Part shown: positions 24,501-31,810 of the stretch, piece by piece
Numbering within the stretch: the first letter of the stretch is position 1
Layout of the letters: the number at the start of each line of letters is the position of its first letter
From: Saprospiraceae bacterium
GTDB lineage: Bacteria; Bacteroidota; Bacteroidia; Chitinophagales; Saprospiraceae
Reading direction: 5' to 3'
DNA: 32,226 nt
Assembly: GCA_017995875.1 (NCBI GenBank)
Contig: JAGOIB010000006.1
Span: 7,020 to 39,245, forward strand
The notes under the pieces: generated by a model
The model's database searches: none
Told to the model about the DNA's origin: nothing
Seen by the model: the letters and a program-made list of their open reading frames with translations, nothing else
Position numbers and translations under genes: made by a program

Positions 24501-25601
24501 GATATAGATAATCCGATGAACACCAATAGGAAGTCCCGAAATCAATCCACCGTTTGAATTAATGGTTCCAAATGGCCCTTCCATGCGGACAGTCCAATTT
24601 GATGAGCAATCATCTGTCACTCCTGCGATAGGTAATAAAACACTTGCCGTACAAGTTGAAGCTCCTGTTGTTACAGTCATATCAGCAGGGGCTGTAACCA
24701 CCGGAGGTGTAATATCGATCACTTCAATAACCTGGACACTAGAGCTTGACTGGTTGTTTGCACACCAATCAATCACCGTCCATGTACGGAATATTTTATA
24801 TGAACCGGAGCATATTGGTGCCTGAAGGTCAGTTTTGGTTGCTGTAAGATTGCAAAAAGTACCTACGAGTATATCTCCCCCATTAACAGAAGGATAACCT
24901 GTATTGGCAGGCAAAGTACTCGGTGGAGGAGAACAATTTAATGCATTAGGCCCAGTTAAATCCACAGGAAAATCAACATCCTCAAGATTAGCTTTTGCAA
25001 GTGATATTAATTGCTCACAAATAGCGGCATTACCAAACGCATCCCGAACAGTATAGGTCCTTAGGTATTGTGAAACAATCTGTCCTACGCAATTTCCAGA
25101 GGAAACTAGTTCATCGTTTATGGTTACAGTGGTGGTCGAGCAATCAGATATGTCACCGGGCAACAATGCATTATATGTGGATAGGTCCGTAGTACATTCA
25201 AGAGTGACATCATCAGGGCAATTGAGAATCGGCGCCTGCTTATCGACTACAATGATCAGCATCATACATGACTGACCTGAAGCAGGATGGGTAATGCTTA
25301 CCATATAGGTATTTCCGATCATACTGCTGTTAATGACGTTGCCTATGGAATTTCCGTTGACCAGAATATCAACTATTATTTCCCCAGGGCAGCCAAAGAT
25401 GCCGACACCCAGGAGTTGATACGTAAGAACATCTTCACATTCTGAGGATAAGCCGATCGGCACAGGAGGATCCATTGGAAGACAAGACATTACACATCCC
25501 TGAGCCTGAAGGCGGGAGGAAATGCCCAATAAGCAAGAGGCCAAAAGGACAAGGCAAGTCAATGCAAATCCTTTAAAACCAGGTGTAACCAGTTTTTTCA
25601 T
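21600..25601 (-). CDS. Giant secreted protein C: HYR-like modules, dockerin-like and cohesin-like domains, T9SS sorting domain
   Basis: I chose ATG 25601 (1333 residues) over an in-frame TTG nine bases earlier, because it gives a classical signal peptide MKKLVTPGFKGFALTCL ending at about residue 34 (RLQAQ). The shared N-terminal module (about 36-125) leads into HYR-like modules to about 915. The central part is alignable with A almost throughout: both have NNCGVGxI, GACFKILRTWK or QACFKILRTWK, WDRCGN or EDRCGN, and CIHGLS..LM..DTDGDG. The C-terminal cassette has a regulatory-like domain (about 928-975), dockerin-like pair (about 987-1040; NGVTTLDLVKIQKHLLG, DANNSSSVTAVDI), WRFV/FPDPFNPW linker, cohesin-like domain (about 1117-1240) and sorting domain (about 1252-1333; NKPNPFRD). 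A and C look like full-length duplicates; B shares mainly the ends. A surface structural role is inferred. Confidence 0.9.
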   Translation of the reverse strand: MKKLVTPGFKGFALTCLVLLASCLLGISSRLQAQGCVMSCLPMDPPVPIGLSSECEDVLTYQLLGVGIFGCPGEIIVDILVNGNSIGNVINSSMIGNTYMVSITHPASGQSCMMLIIVVDKQAPILNCPDDVTLECTTDLSTYNALLPGDISDCSTTTVTINDELVSSGNCVGQIVSQYLRTYTVRDAFGNAAICEQLISLAKANLEDVDFPVDLTGPNALNCSPPPSTLPANTGYPSVNGGDILVGTFCNLTATKTDLQAPICSGSYKIFRTWTVIDWCANNQSSSSVQVIEVIDITPPVVTAPADMTVTTGASTCTASVLLPIAGVTDDCSSNWTVRMEGPFGTINSNGGLISGLPIGVHRIIYIATNDCLLSGRDTMYLNVQDLQPPAPVCHQTLAIPVNNEGYADVPAYIFNAGSTDNCGDVYFKVRRMSSPVGYTCANPGNPNNSFDDYVQFCCEDINHNNIMVVFRVYDIPPVAGPVSDTYLQGHFNDCMVQVEVQDKLPPQIICPSNLTVSCQFPYTLQNLDVFGSISFSEAEREQICLDDPGVPGNPGLQCIGLDGLATDNCHVAIEETDPVVSINNCGVGTIVRTFVATDDGGFQNSCQQTITVINYNLFDEGDITWPSDLTTFNICEIDLLDPEDLDAPYNEPTLADGPCDLVGATHDDDVFDFSNSDQACFKILRTWKVVDWCQLNTPTIGIWTHIQVIKVMNNVPPVITPIADIDECSFDPQCGGLTIDFEAEAEDDCSGPASLSWKYFIDIDNNNSFDYVSSVITGETIQFSRYMPIGSHRVVYTVWDRCGNESTIEQSVTIRSCKPPSAKCIHGLSTSLMPMDTDGDGVADWGMVTLQAEMFDGGSDHPCGNPLTVAFSADPLDVSKVFDCADLGINEVELWAIDENGLTDFCLTTVEIQDNAGICPPGIGNTGTISGNISVPQAGALSGAMVYLDGSNLSGIPSGPNGQFVFPAMSLGGEYVIRPVKEGDARNGVTTLDLVKIQKHLLGIQTFSSPFQFIAADANNSSSVTAVDIIQLRKLILGIYSELPSNKSWRFVEKGHIFPDPFNPWISPWPETYSIIPFTNSMNDADFNAVKVGDLNLSANLQVGGGMILPRGNQHCDVEYEVNAQPEENVFRVDLYLTEADTYEAIQFAFNWDQSGFTVLDWMPGENLTRDDVRMPQQPQENASVAAFALEGWASKKAPILTMWVKETGNAGYPFQLFLNPNPTQPVAYKLESEEGVSIQLKNLVAQPSRVYNKPNPFRDMTSVFMQSTRDEKGILRVFDLNGRIVLAREVSLSKGENEFVVSKTEIREPGIYTYEIESNFQYSTNRMIIVD

Positions 25602-25727
25602 AAAAGACAATTTGGGTTCTTCAATCGTTACTACTGCTTTGGGAGCATGTCTCTGGGATGGGACGGAATTACATATTACAAATATTTATAACTTGATTTT
25701 ATCAGTTAATTAATTGAATACACATTA

Positions 25728-25735
25728 CAAATATA
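25728..25735 (-). promoter_or_regulatory. Predicted -7 box for giant gene C
   Basis: The minus strand reads TATATTTG, matching TAnnTTTG, about 127 bases before the ATG. The surrounding ACAyATTACAAATAT (plus strand) recurs 49 bases nearer the gene (around 25671-25685), where the box is imperfect. Confidence 0.45.
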
Positions 25736-26131
25736 TATAATATGTTAAGGGTTGTACCTGTAATTCGCATTTTTTTTCAATATTTATTTAACATATAAAA
25801 TTTGGTGTTATTTGTATATTGCTGTATTTCAATATATTGATGCAATTTAGTGAATGATTTTTTGGCTATATTTCATCACCTCTTTACATAAAAAATATAC
25901 GTTTGGAAGCCAGAACGACTCTATTACCCCGCTATTTTGGGGGAGGTTCTTCAAAACTTCACCTGTTGATATGCGGTTATAGGCTTTAAACTTCCCATTT
26001 CCTTTCGTAAAACTTATGAACCAGTTTTGATAAATTTCCGCCCCCAAAAAAGGATCTTTTAACCCATCCGGATTGATCTTTCTGAGGAGCTCATCCTACC
26101 AGTCCTAGTATGGGTTGATTGAATTTTATGA

Positions 26132-26139
26132 TAAATTTG
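26132..26139 (+). promoter_or_regulatory. Predicted -7 box for the FG-GAP/UnbV lipoprotein operon
   Basis: TAAATTTG matches TAnnTTTG and predicts a start near 26144, about 50 bases before ATG 26194. The upstream in-frame starts at 26119 (TTG) and 26128 (ATG) fall before this start site, which supports 26194. Confidence 0.5.
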
Positions 26140-26193
26140 TTCTTTGGTACAGTACCTATCCGCAAACATCAGCTTCCGTCAACAGTCCTTCAA

Positions 26194-29100
26194 ATGAAAA
26201 TTCCATTCATCGCTATATTTCAAGGTTCCGGCCAACCGATCACCCATTTAGTGTTCTGCGTCTCCCTGCTTTTTACGCTGGTTTCAGTTTCCTGTACAAA
26301 AACGCCGGGTGAAAAGAAGATCGACGGTGATGAGACACTTACAGCAGAAGAACCCTTACTCCAGCTGCTCTCCCCGGATGAAACAGGGATTTATTTTAGC
26401 AATACGATTAATGAAACGTTTGAAATGAATATTACCACCCACATCAATACGTCAAATGGCGGTGGTGTGGCCATTCTGGATGCCAATAAAGATGGGTTGC
26501 AGGATGTATATTTTATTTCAAGCTCAGGAGAGAATAAGTTTTACCTCAATGAGGGGAACCTGAAATTCAAGGATATAACCGCTACTGCAGGCTTAGCTTC
26601 AGCAGAAGGATTTGAAGTAGCCGTTACAGCTGTGGATATTAATAATGACGGTTATCTTGATATATACGTCTGCCGGGCTGGTCCATTAGAAGAAGAGGCA
26701 CGCCGAAACAAACTCTTTGTGAATAACAAGGATCTAACCTTTACTGAACGGTCTGCTGAATATGGTCTCGATGACAAATCTGCTTCGATGGGTGCCAATT
26801 TCTTTGACTATGATAATGATGGCGATCTTGATTTATATCTTCTCAACTATCCTGTCGATTTTCAATATGCGAGTAAAATCAATGTTAAACCTAATGCGGA
26901 TAGCACCGCTGTTGAACCTATTCTCGATCCCATACATGAATATGATTCCCACCGCTTTTATCGTAACGATGGCCCGCCAGGCCCAAATGGCACAGGTGGC
27001 TTCAAGGATGTATCCAAACAAGCTGGCATATGGAATTTCGGATATGGCCTCAGTGTATCGATTGAGGATTTCAACCAGGATGGCTGGATGGATGTATATG
27101 TCGCGAATGATTTTATACAACCTGACTTACTCTATATCAACAATCGGGATGGCACGTTTACAAATCAACTTAAAAATTATGTAAAACATACCACGCAGCA
27201 TTCTATGGGTACAGATCTTTCCGATTATGACAATGATGGATTATTTGATCTTTTTGCTGTTGACATGTTGAGTCGTACCCAATACCGGAAAAAAACATTG
27301 CTCAGTACAAATTCACAAAATAAGTATACAACCCTCATTCGGAACGGATATTTTGAGCCTGTCATCAGAAATGTACTGCAGCACAATAACGGAAACGGCA
27401 CGTTCAGTGATGTTGCCTGCCTCGCAAATGTTTTCGATACAGATTGGAGCTGGTCCGGATTAATGGCCGATTTGGATAATGACGGATGGAAGGATCTGTT
27501 GGTGACAAACGGGTATCAACGTGAAGTGACAGATCTGGATTTTATTAATTTCAAGTTTGCAGATATCAAAGCTAAAGGTGCGATAAAAAATCAGTTTCAG
27601 GAAGTTCATGACTTTCTGAATATGATCCCACAATACAAACTCAGAGACTTTGTATTCAGAAATAAAGGTGACCTGACCTTTGAGGATAAAACAGGTCAAT
27701 GGATGACCAATCCCCCAACCTGGTCTAATGGTGCCGCTATGGCCGATTTGGATAATGATGGTGATCTTGATTACCTGGTCAACAATATTAATGATGAAGC
27801 ATTTGTCTATCAGAACCTCTCTGTGGATAAAAAAGAAAACAACTATTTGCAAATGACCTGCACAGGTCCTGCATCAAACCCTTTCGCCATCGGCACCACC
27901 GTAAGGATCTATTATAATAATCAACAGCAATATTTCCTGATGACGCCATTACGTGGCATATTTTCATCTGTTGAATATCTCGTACACTTTGGGCTAGGTA
28001 AGACAACGGTAGTAGATCGTGTAGAGGTCCGTTGGCCTGATGGTAAAGTTCAGGTCCTTCATCAAGTACCGGCTAATCAACGATTACATCTATCGTATAC
28101 AGATGCCGTCGCACCTGCTTCCGTTGCTTCCAAAATAACAAAAACACAATTCACGGATATCACGAAGTCTTCACAACTATCCTTCACCCATATTGAAAAT
28201 GATTTTGTCGATTTTGAAAGCTACTTTCTCATGCCCTGGGCATTGTCAGATCTTGGGCCATTGATGGCCACTGCCGATGTCAATAAGGATGGATTGACAG
28301 ATGTGTATATAGGAAACTCATTTGGGAAAAGCAGTGGTTTGTTTGTACAGAATTCCAATGGGACCTTTCGTATTCTAAGTAAATCAGAATGGGATGTTGA
28401 TTCTATTTATGAAGATCATGGTGCTGTGTTTTTTGATGCCGATATGGACAACGATATGGATCTTTTTGTCATTAGTGGTGGGTATGAAAGTATTTCACCA
28501 CAGGCATGGCAATCAAGGTTATACATCAATGATCAGGGCAAGAATTTTGTGAATGCCCGCGGTGCCATCCCATTATTAAAGGATATCTGCCTAAGGGCAG
28601 TTCCATTTGATTATGATGAAGATGGCGATATTGATCTTTTTCTGGGCGGTCGGGTTGTTGCCGGTAAATATCCATCCGTTCCGGAAAGCTATATCCTCCG
28701 AAATGATAGAAATAAATTTACAGATGTTACCCGGGAAGTATCAAAAGAGTTTGGCCAGGTCGGAATGGTTACTGATCTTCAAATTGCCAACATTGACGAG
28801 AACCCTGATCTGGAACTTGTGGTTGTTGGAGAATGGATGGCTATAACCGTTTTTAAATTTAGCAAAGGAAAAGTTATAAAGACTGACGCTAAGGACTTTA
28901 GTTTAGATCAATCAAATGGCTTCTGGAATAAATTGGTTATTGCTGATCTGGATGGTGATGGTGACAATGATTTAATCACAGGAAACCTGGGGTTGAATTC
29001 ACAATATCGGGCTTCGCCTGAAAAACCGATTCAATGTTTTGCCGGAGATTATGATCAAAACGGAAGTATCGATCCCATCCTTACATACTTCGAAGGAGAC

Positions 29101-29625
29101 AATTGTTATCCCTTTGTTCAAAAAGATGTGTTGATAAAACAGATCCCTATGATGAAGAAAAAATTTGTTTTTGCCAAGGACTATGCCAAAGCCACTATTC
29201 AGGATATTCTTTCTGCAAAACAACTAAAGGAATCAACAATATTATCTTGTTACATGGTTGAGTCAGGCTGGTGGGAAAATACACAGGGACAGTTTACCTT
29301 TCATGCTTTTCCATCCCAGGCCCAGGCTTCTCCTATCAACGGAATACTGGTCCATGACCTCAATCATGATGGCCTGCAGGACATACTTGTAGCAGGAAAT
29401 AAATATAGAATGGAAGTAGAAACAGGAAGACTTGATTCAGGAATAGGAACTTTTCTGCAAGGTGATGGTAAGGGTGGATTTACCTGGATCAATAATCTAC
29501 AGACTGGTATTTGGGCTATGTATGAAGCCAGGGACCTGGCATTGTTAACTGGTCCGAATGATAAATTAAGGATCATTGTTTCAAACAATAATGCTGCTGT
29601 TCAGGTCTTCGAAGAAAACAAATAA
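26194..29625 (+). CDS. FG-GAP/VCBS-repeat and ASPIC/UnbV domain lipoprotein (CRTAC1-like)
   Basis: The ATG at 26194 gives a 1143-residue product with a lipoprotein-type signal (hydrophobic THLVFCVSLLFTLVSVSC, Cys 34). A first beta-propeller (about 85-545) contains seven calcium-loop motifs of the type DxNxDGxxD, for example DINNDGYLD, DYDNDGDLD and DLDNDGWKD. An ASPIC/UnbV domain follows at about 550-640 (FAIGTTVRIYY, SVEYLVHFGLG, VDRVEVRWPDGK). A second propeller (about 660-1143) has six more loops. Thirteen such loops suggest heavy calcium binding and an integrin-alpha-like or CRTAC1-like surface role. In Bacteroidota these lipoproteins often accompany SusC/SusD pairs, but none is nearby. 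It is probably co-transcribed with the small lipoprotein 29 bases downstream. Upstream starts would bury the signal peptide. Confidence 0.88.
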   Translation: MKIPFIAIFQGSGQPITHLVFCVSLLFTLVSVSCTKTPGEKKIDGDETLTAEEPLLQLLSPDETGIYFSNTINETFEMNITTHINTSNGGGVAILDANKDGLQDVYFISSSGENKFYLNEGNLKFKDITATAGLASAEGFEVAVTAVDINNDGYLDIYVCRAGPLEEEARRNKLFVNNKDLTFTERSAEYGLDDKSASMGANFFDYDNDGDLDLYLLNYPVDFQYASKINVKPNADSTAVEPILDPIHEYDSHRFYRNDGPPGPNGTGGFKDVSKQAGIWNFGYGLSVSIEDFNQDGWMDVYVANDFIQPDLLYINNRDGTFTNQLKNYVKHTTQHSMGTDLSDYDNDGLFDLFAVDMLSRTQYRKKTLLSTNSQNKYTTLIRNGYFEPVIRNVLQHNNGNGTFSDVACLANVFDTDWSWSGLMADLDNDGWKDLLVTNGYQREVTDLDFINFKFADIKAKGAIKNQFQEVHDFLNMIPQYKLRDFVFRNKGDLTFEDKTGQWMTNPPTWSNGAAMADLDNDGDLDYLVNNINDEAFVYQNLSVDKKENNYLQMTCTGPASNPFAIGTTVRIYYNNQQQYFLMTPLRGIFSSVEYLVHFGLGKTTVVDRVEVRWPDGKVQVLHQVPANQRLHLSYTDAVAPASVASKITKTQFTDITKSSQLSFTHIENDFVDFESYFLMPWALSDLGPLMATADVNKDGLTDVYIGNSFGKSSGLFVQNSNGTFRILSKSEWDVDSIYEDHGAVFFDADMDNDMDLFVISGGYESISPQAWQSRLYINDQGKNFVNARGAIPLLKDICLRAVPFDYDEDGDIDLFLGGRVVAGKYPSVPESYILRNDRNKFTDVTREVSKEFGQVGMVTDLQIANIDENPDLELVVVGEWMAITVFKFSKGKVIKTDAKDFSLDQSNGFWNKLVIADLDGDGDNDLITGNLGLNSQYRASPEKPIQCFAGDYDQNGSIDPILTYFEGDNCYPFVQKDVLIKQIPMMKKKFVFAKDYAKATIQDILSAKQLKESTILSCYMVESGWWENTQGQFTFHAFPSQAQASPINGILVHDLNHDGLQDILVAGNKYRMEVETGRLDSGIGTFLQGDGKGGFTWINNLQTGIWAMYEARDLALLTGPNDKLRIIVSNNNAAVQVFEENK

Positions 29626-29654
29626 TCCTTTTGAATTTATAACTAACATTGAAT

Positions 29655-30284
29655 ATGTACTCCTCTACACAGCATTCAATTCTTCAAATCACTTGCTTCT
29701 TTATATGGATTGGTTTAATAGCTTCATGCAGTGGAACCACACAGCCGCAAACTGAACTCAAAGAGACTATCCACACCTCTGTCGCTTTTGACACAATTCA
29801 GAAAGCACGCATTGATTCTATGGTGAATACAATCAATGCGGGCCTGAAAGCATCAGGTGGTCCAAAGAAACTGCCCTATCCTCTTTACAATCCTAATGAC
29901 ACTCTTTATTATTGGGAATTAAAAGATGACGCCTCACGAATATCCATAGAATGGCAATTGCCAAATGAGATCGTATGGCCAACATTTTTTGTTTACAAGG
30001 GGGAATTAGTCTTCGTTCGTTTCCGCTTTATGCATCAAGAACCACCTGCTAATTCCCGTGTATTTGAGAGCATGATCTATCTGGATAAGGGCGTCATCAT
30101 TTATTGCGAAGAAAGAGGTCAACCCCTGCAAGAAGGCGAATCGCCTGGTGTTCTAAGACTTAAAGAATATTCGAGAAGTACACGTACGTATGCAGAAATT
30201 GAAACGGACTACAAGGACTACTGGAAAACCGTAAGAACATTTATGGAACAGAATAATGTCCTGCCATCCTACATCAAAGGATAA
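29655..30284 (+). CDS. Small lipoprotein of unknown function
   Basis: From ATG 29655 the product has 209 residues (an in-frame TTG at 29649 is less likely). The N-terminus is a lipoprotein signal: a hydrophobic run ITCFFIWIGLIASC with a good lipobox (IASC, Cys about 25). The remainder is a soluble domain of about 180 residues with alternating helix and strand, including IEWQLPNEIVWPTFFVYKGE and FVRFRFMHQEPP; I do not recognise the family. It starts 29 bases after the FG-GAP/UnbV gene with no terminator or promoter between, so it is probably the second gene of that operon. It converges with the HTTM gene, 20 bases between stops. Confidence 0.8.
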   Translation: MYSSTQHSILQITCFFIWIGLIASCSGTTQPQTELKETIHTSVAFDTIQKARIDSMVNTINAGLKASGGPKKLPYPLYNPNDTLYYWELKDDASRISIEWQLPNEIVWPTFFVYKGELVFVRFRFMHQEPPANSRVFESMIYLDKGVIIYCEERGQPLQEGESPGVLRLKEYSRSTRTYAEIETDYKDYWKTVRTFMEQNNVLPSYIKG

Positions 30285-30304
30285 TATGCCCTTTCCCGAT
30301 AATA

Positions 30305-31669
30305 TTAATTCTGCAATGGAACCACCCATTCCAGCCTTGTAAAAGGACTATACGTCACTTCCGAAAGGTCTACCTCGGGATCTACAAAATACTGGACAGG
30401 CCTCCTGTTATAGGTCAATTTGATGTTAGCCTTAATCTGAGGATCTTTCAAGCCAAAATCTATAGCCTCCTTTTTCAGTTGCTTTGCGAAATCAGCTACA
30501 GATCTTGGATCCATTGACATATTAAGAATCTGCATATCATTCACCCTGGTCCGGATATCAATTGGGTAGGATTTATTTGAGGCGGGTTCGATGGCAGTAA
30601 ACTGAATTTCTTCTATTTGTCTCGTATCTACTTTCATCCTCCAGGAAAAACGGTTTCCGATGGTCGTCCAATCAAGGTCATTTGGCAAGAAATGGCCTCT
30701 GAATGGAAACAAAAACTGGAATACAAAATATGGGACTAGTATATAGGCAAAAGCAAAGCTGGGCATAAATTGTTGGGATTGAGAACGGTTGCCTACAGAA
30801 ATCCCCGAGCGGGATGAAAACCAAGATTTTAATTTTTTCCCGATGGGTAATTCATCTATGGTATAATACAAAATAAGGCCGCAAAGCATTAAATAAGGAA
30901 AAATACCTATGTCACTAAAGATCCTTGAATTGGTAGCATGAAAAATAATAAAGGGAAATACGGCCCATTTCCTGACAGGTTTATACCAAAGTAATATTGG
31001 CGCCAGCAAATCAATCAGTAGCCCTCCATAATTCAGAACATAAACAGCCACCTCATTTTTTAGTAGAGGTGCTAAAAAGTGGTCAGATGAAAGTGAGTCG
31101 AGAAGAAATCTGACGGGCTGACACCGAAAAAGCCAATCATAGGTCAATTTAGCAATTCCACCATAAAAATAAACAATCATGACCTGCACCTGTAGAATGA
31201 TAACCTGCCACCGTGGAACCTGAAAAGGGGCTGCAAAGGGTTTTCTGCTCCTCAGTGATAATCCTTTATCTGCATCTGTGAAACTGAGGAGAATAGCCAA
31301 CAGGATAAATAAATAGATGTGATTATTGTAGAGTCCTTTATCCAGGAGGAATAAATAGGCATACCCTACGGCAAAAATCCTACATGCCCATTTAAAAAAC
31401 AGCCCAAATGTGATACAAAGCGTACATAACAACAGAATAGCGAGTATTCCATTCATCCATGTCTCTGGGAGAGGTTCCAGCCATTTCAGATAATCATATT
31501 TAAAATTGATAACCGGCAGAAAAAACATATTCCGTATCAGCCCAATCTTGAAATAGTCTATCATCTCGTAAGACATAAACATGCCATAGATTATCCTGAA
31601 TATAAAGAGAACGTGAGGATCAACTCCTTCCAGTAACCATGATTTTCTACTTCCCGGAATCTTCTTCAT
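30305..31669 (-). CDS. HTTM / vitamin K-dependent gamma-carboxylase-like membrane protein
   Basis: A 454-residue polytopic protein. About eight hydrophobic segments lie between residues 20 and 320, and a soluble C-terminal domain covers about 325-454. Motifs match the HTTM superfamily that includes human GGCX: LYNNHIYLFILLA (His 117), VYFYGGIAKLTYDWL (Lys 174), FHATNSRIFSDIGIFPYL (244-260) and GHFLPNDLDWTTIGNRFSWR (325-344). From memory of the human sequence, His 117 and Lys 174 align with GGCX His160 (NNHSYL) and Lys218 (AGVKKLDADW), the residues tied to carboxylation and vitamin K epoxidation. Bacterial homologues occur in many Bacteroidota and Leptospira, and their substrates are largely unknown. 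It lies between the lipoprotein operon and protein D. Whether it carboxylates anything is open. Confidence 0.85.
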   Translation of the reverse strand: MKKIPGSRKSWLLEGVDPHVLFIFRIIYGMFMSYEMIDYFKIGLIRNMFFLPVINFKYDYLKWLEPLPETWMNGILAILLLCTLCITFGLFFKWACRIFAVGYAYLFLLDKGLYNNHIYLFILLAILLSFTDADKGLSLRSRKPFAAPFQVPRWQVIILQVQVMIVYFYGGIAKLTYDWLFRCQPVRFLLDSLSSDHFLAPLLKNEVAVYVLNYGGLLIDLLAPILLWYKPVRKWAVFPFIIFHATNSRIFSDIGIFPYLMLCGLILYYTIDELPIGKKLKSWFSSRSGISVGNRSQSQQFMPSFAFAYILVPYFVFQFLFPFRGHFLPNDLDWTTIGNRFSWRMKVDTRQIEEIQFTAIEPASNKSYPIDIRTRVNDMQILNMSMDPRSVADFAKQLKKEAIDFGLKDPQIKANIKLTYNRRPVQYFVDPEVDLSEVTYSPFTRLEWVVPLQN

Positions 31670-31726
31670 AAGACGTATTTATAATTCTCTCAAAGAAGCT
31701 GGAAAATAAGACAATTATATAAAAGA

Positions 31727-31764
31727 GGAAAGCCTCTCTCCAATGATTTGGAGAGAGGCCTTCC
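31727..31764 (-). terminator. Intrinsic terminator of gene D
   Basis: GCCTCTCTCC (31732-31741) pairs perfectly with GGAGAGAGGC (31750-31759) around an 8-base loop, and GGAA/TTCC extends the stem past one mismatch. On the minus strand CTCTTTTATAT follows. It lies about 47 bases after the D stop and separates D from the HTTM gene. Confidence 0.88.
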
Positions 31765-31810
31765 CTAAAACCGATTTATATTTCTATAAACCCTATGCTA
31801 TTGAAAGCAA

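Larger units (their letters stand above)
25602..26193. other. Divergent regulatory region between gene C and the FG-GAP lipoprotein gene
   Basis: No convincing gene lies here. The left half is very AT-rich and carries a TATATTTG box for gene C, plus a second related sequence 49 bases closer to C. The right half has ordinary composition and a TAAATTTG box for the lipoprotein gene. A 66-codon minus-strand frame at 25847-26047 starts with TTG, has no recognisable similarity and no promoter, and is not annotated. Confidence 0.6.

Noticed and set aside
14986..25601. B and C as one gene split by a frameshift
   Set aside because: Each has its own signal peptide, full C-terminal cassette and terminator.
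25847..26047. A 66-codon minus-strand frame in the C/lipoprotein intergenic region
   Set aside because: TTG start, no recognisable similarity, no promoter box and no neighbour support; possibly a decayed gene remnant, but not supportable.
26762..27184. A 140-codon plus-strand frame inside the FG-GAP gene
   Set aside because: It is an out-of-frame reading of the Asp/Asn/Gly-rich calcium-loop repeats in the true gene.
30305..31669. Calling the HTTM protein a true vitamin K-dependent gamma-carboxylase
   Set aside because: Motifs support the superfamily, but bacterial members have unproven and possibly different reactions; only the superfamily is named.
26194..31669. A polysaccharide utilisation locus
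   Set aside because: No SusC, SusD, glycoside hydrolase or sensor gene is present; the calcium-loop lipoprotein alone is not evidence for one.
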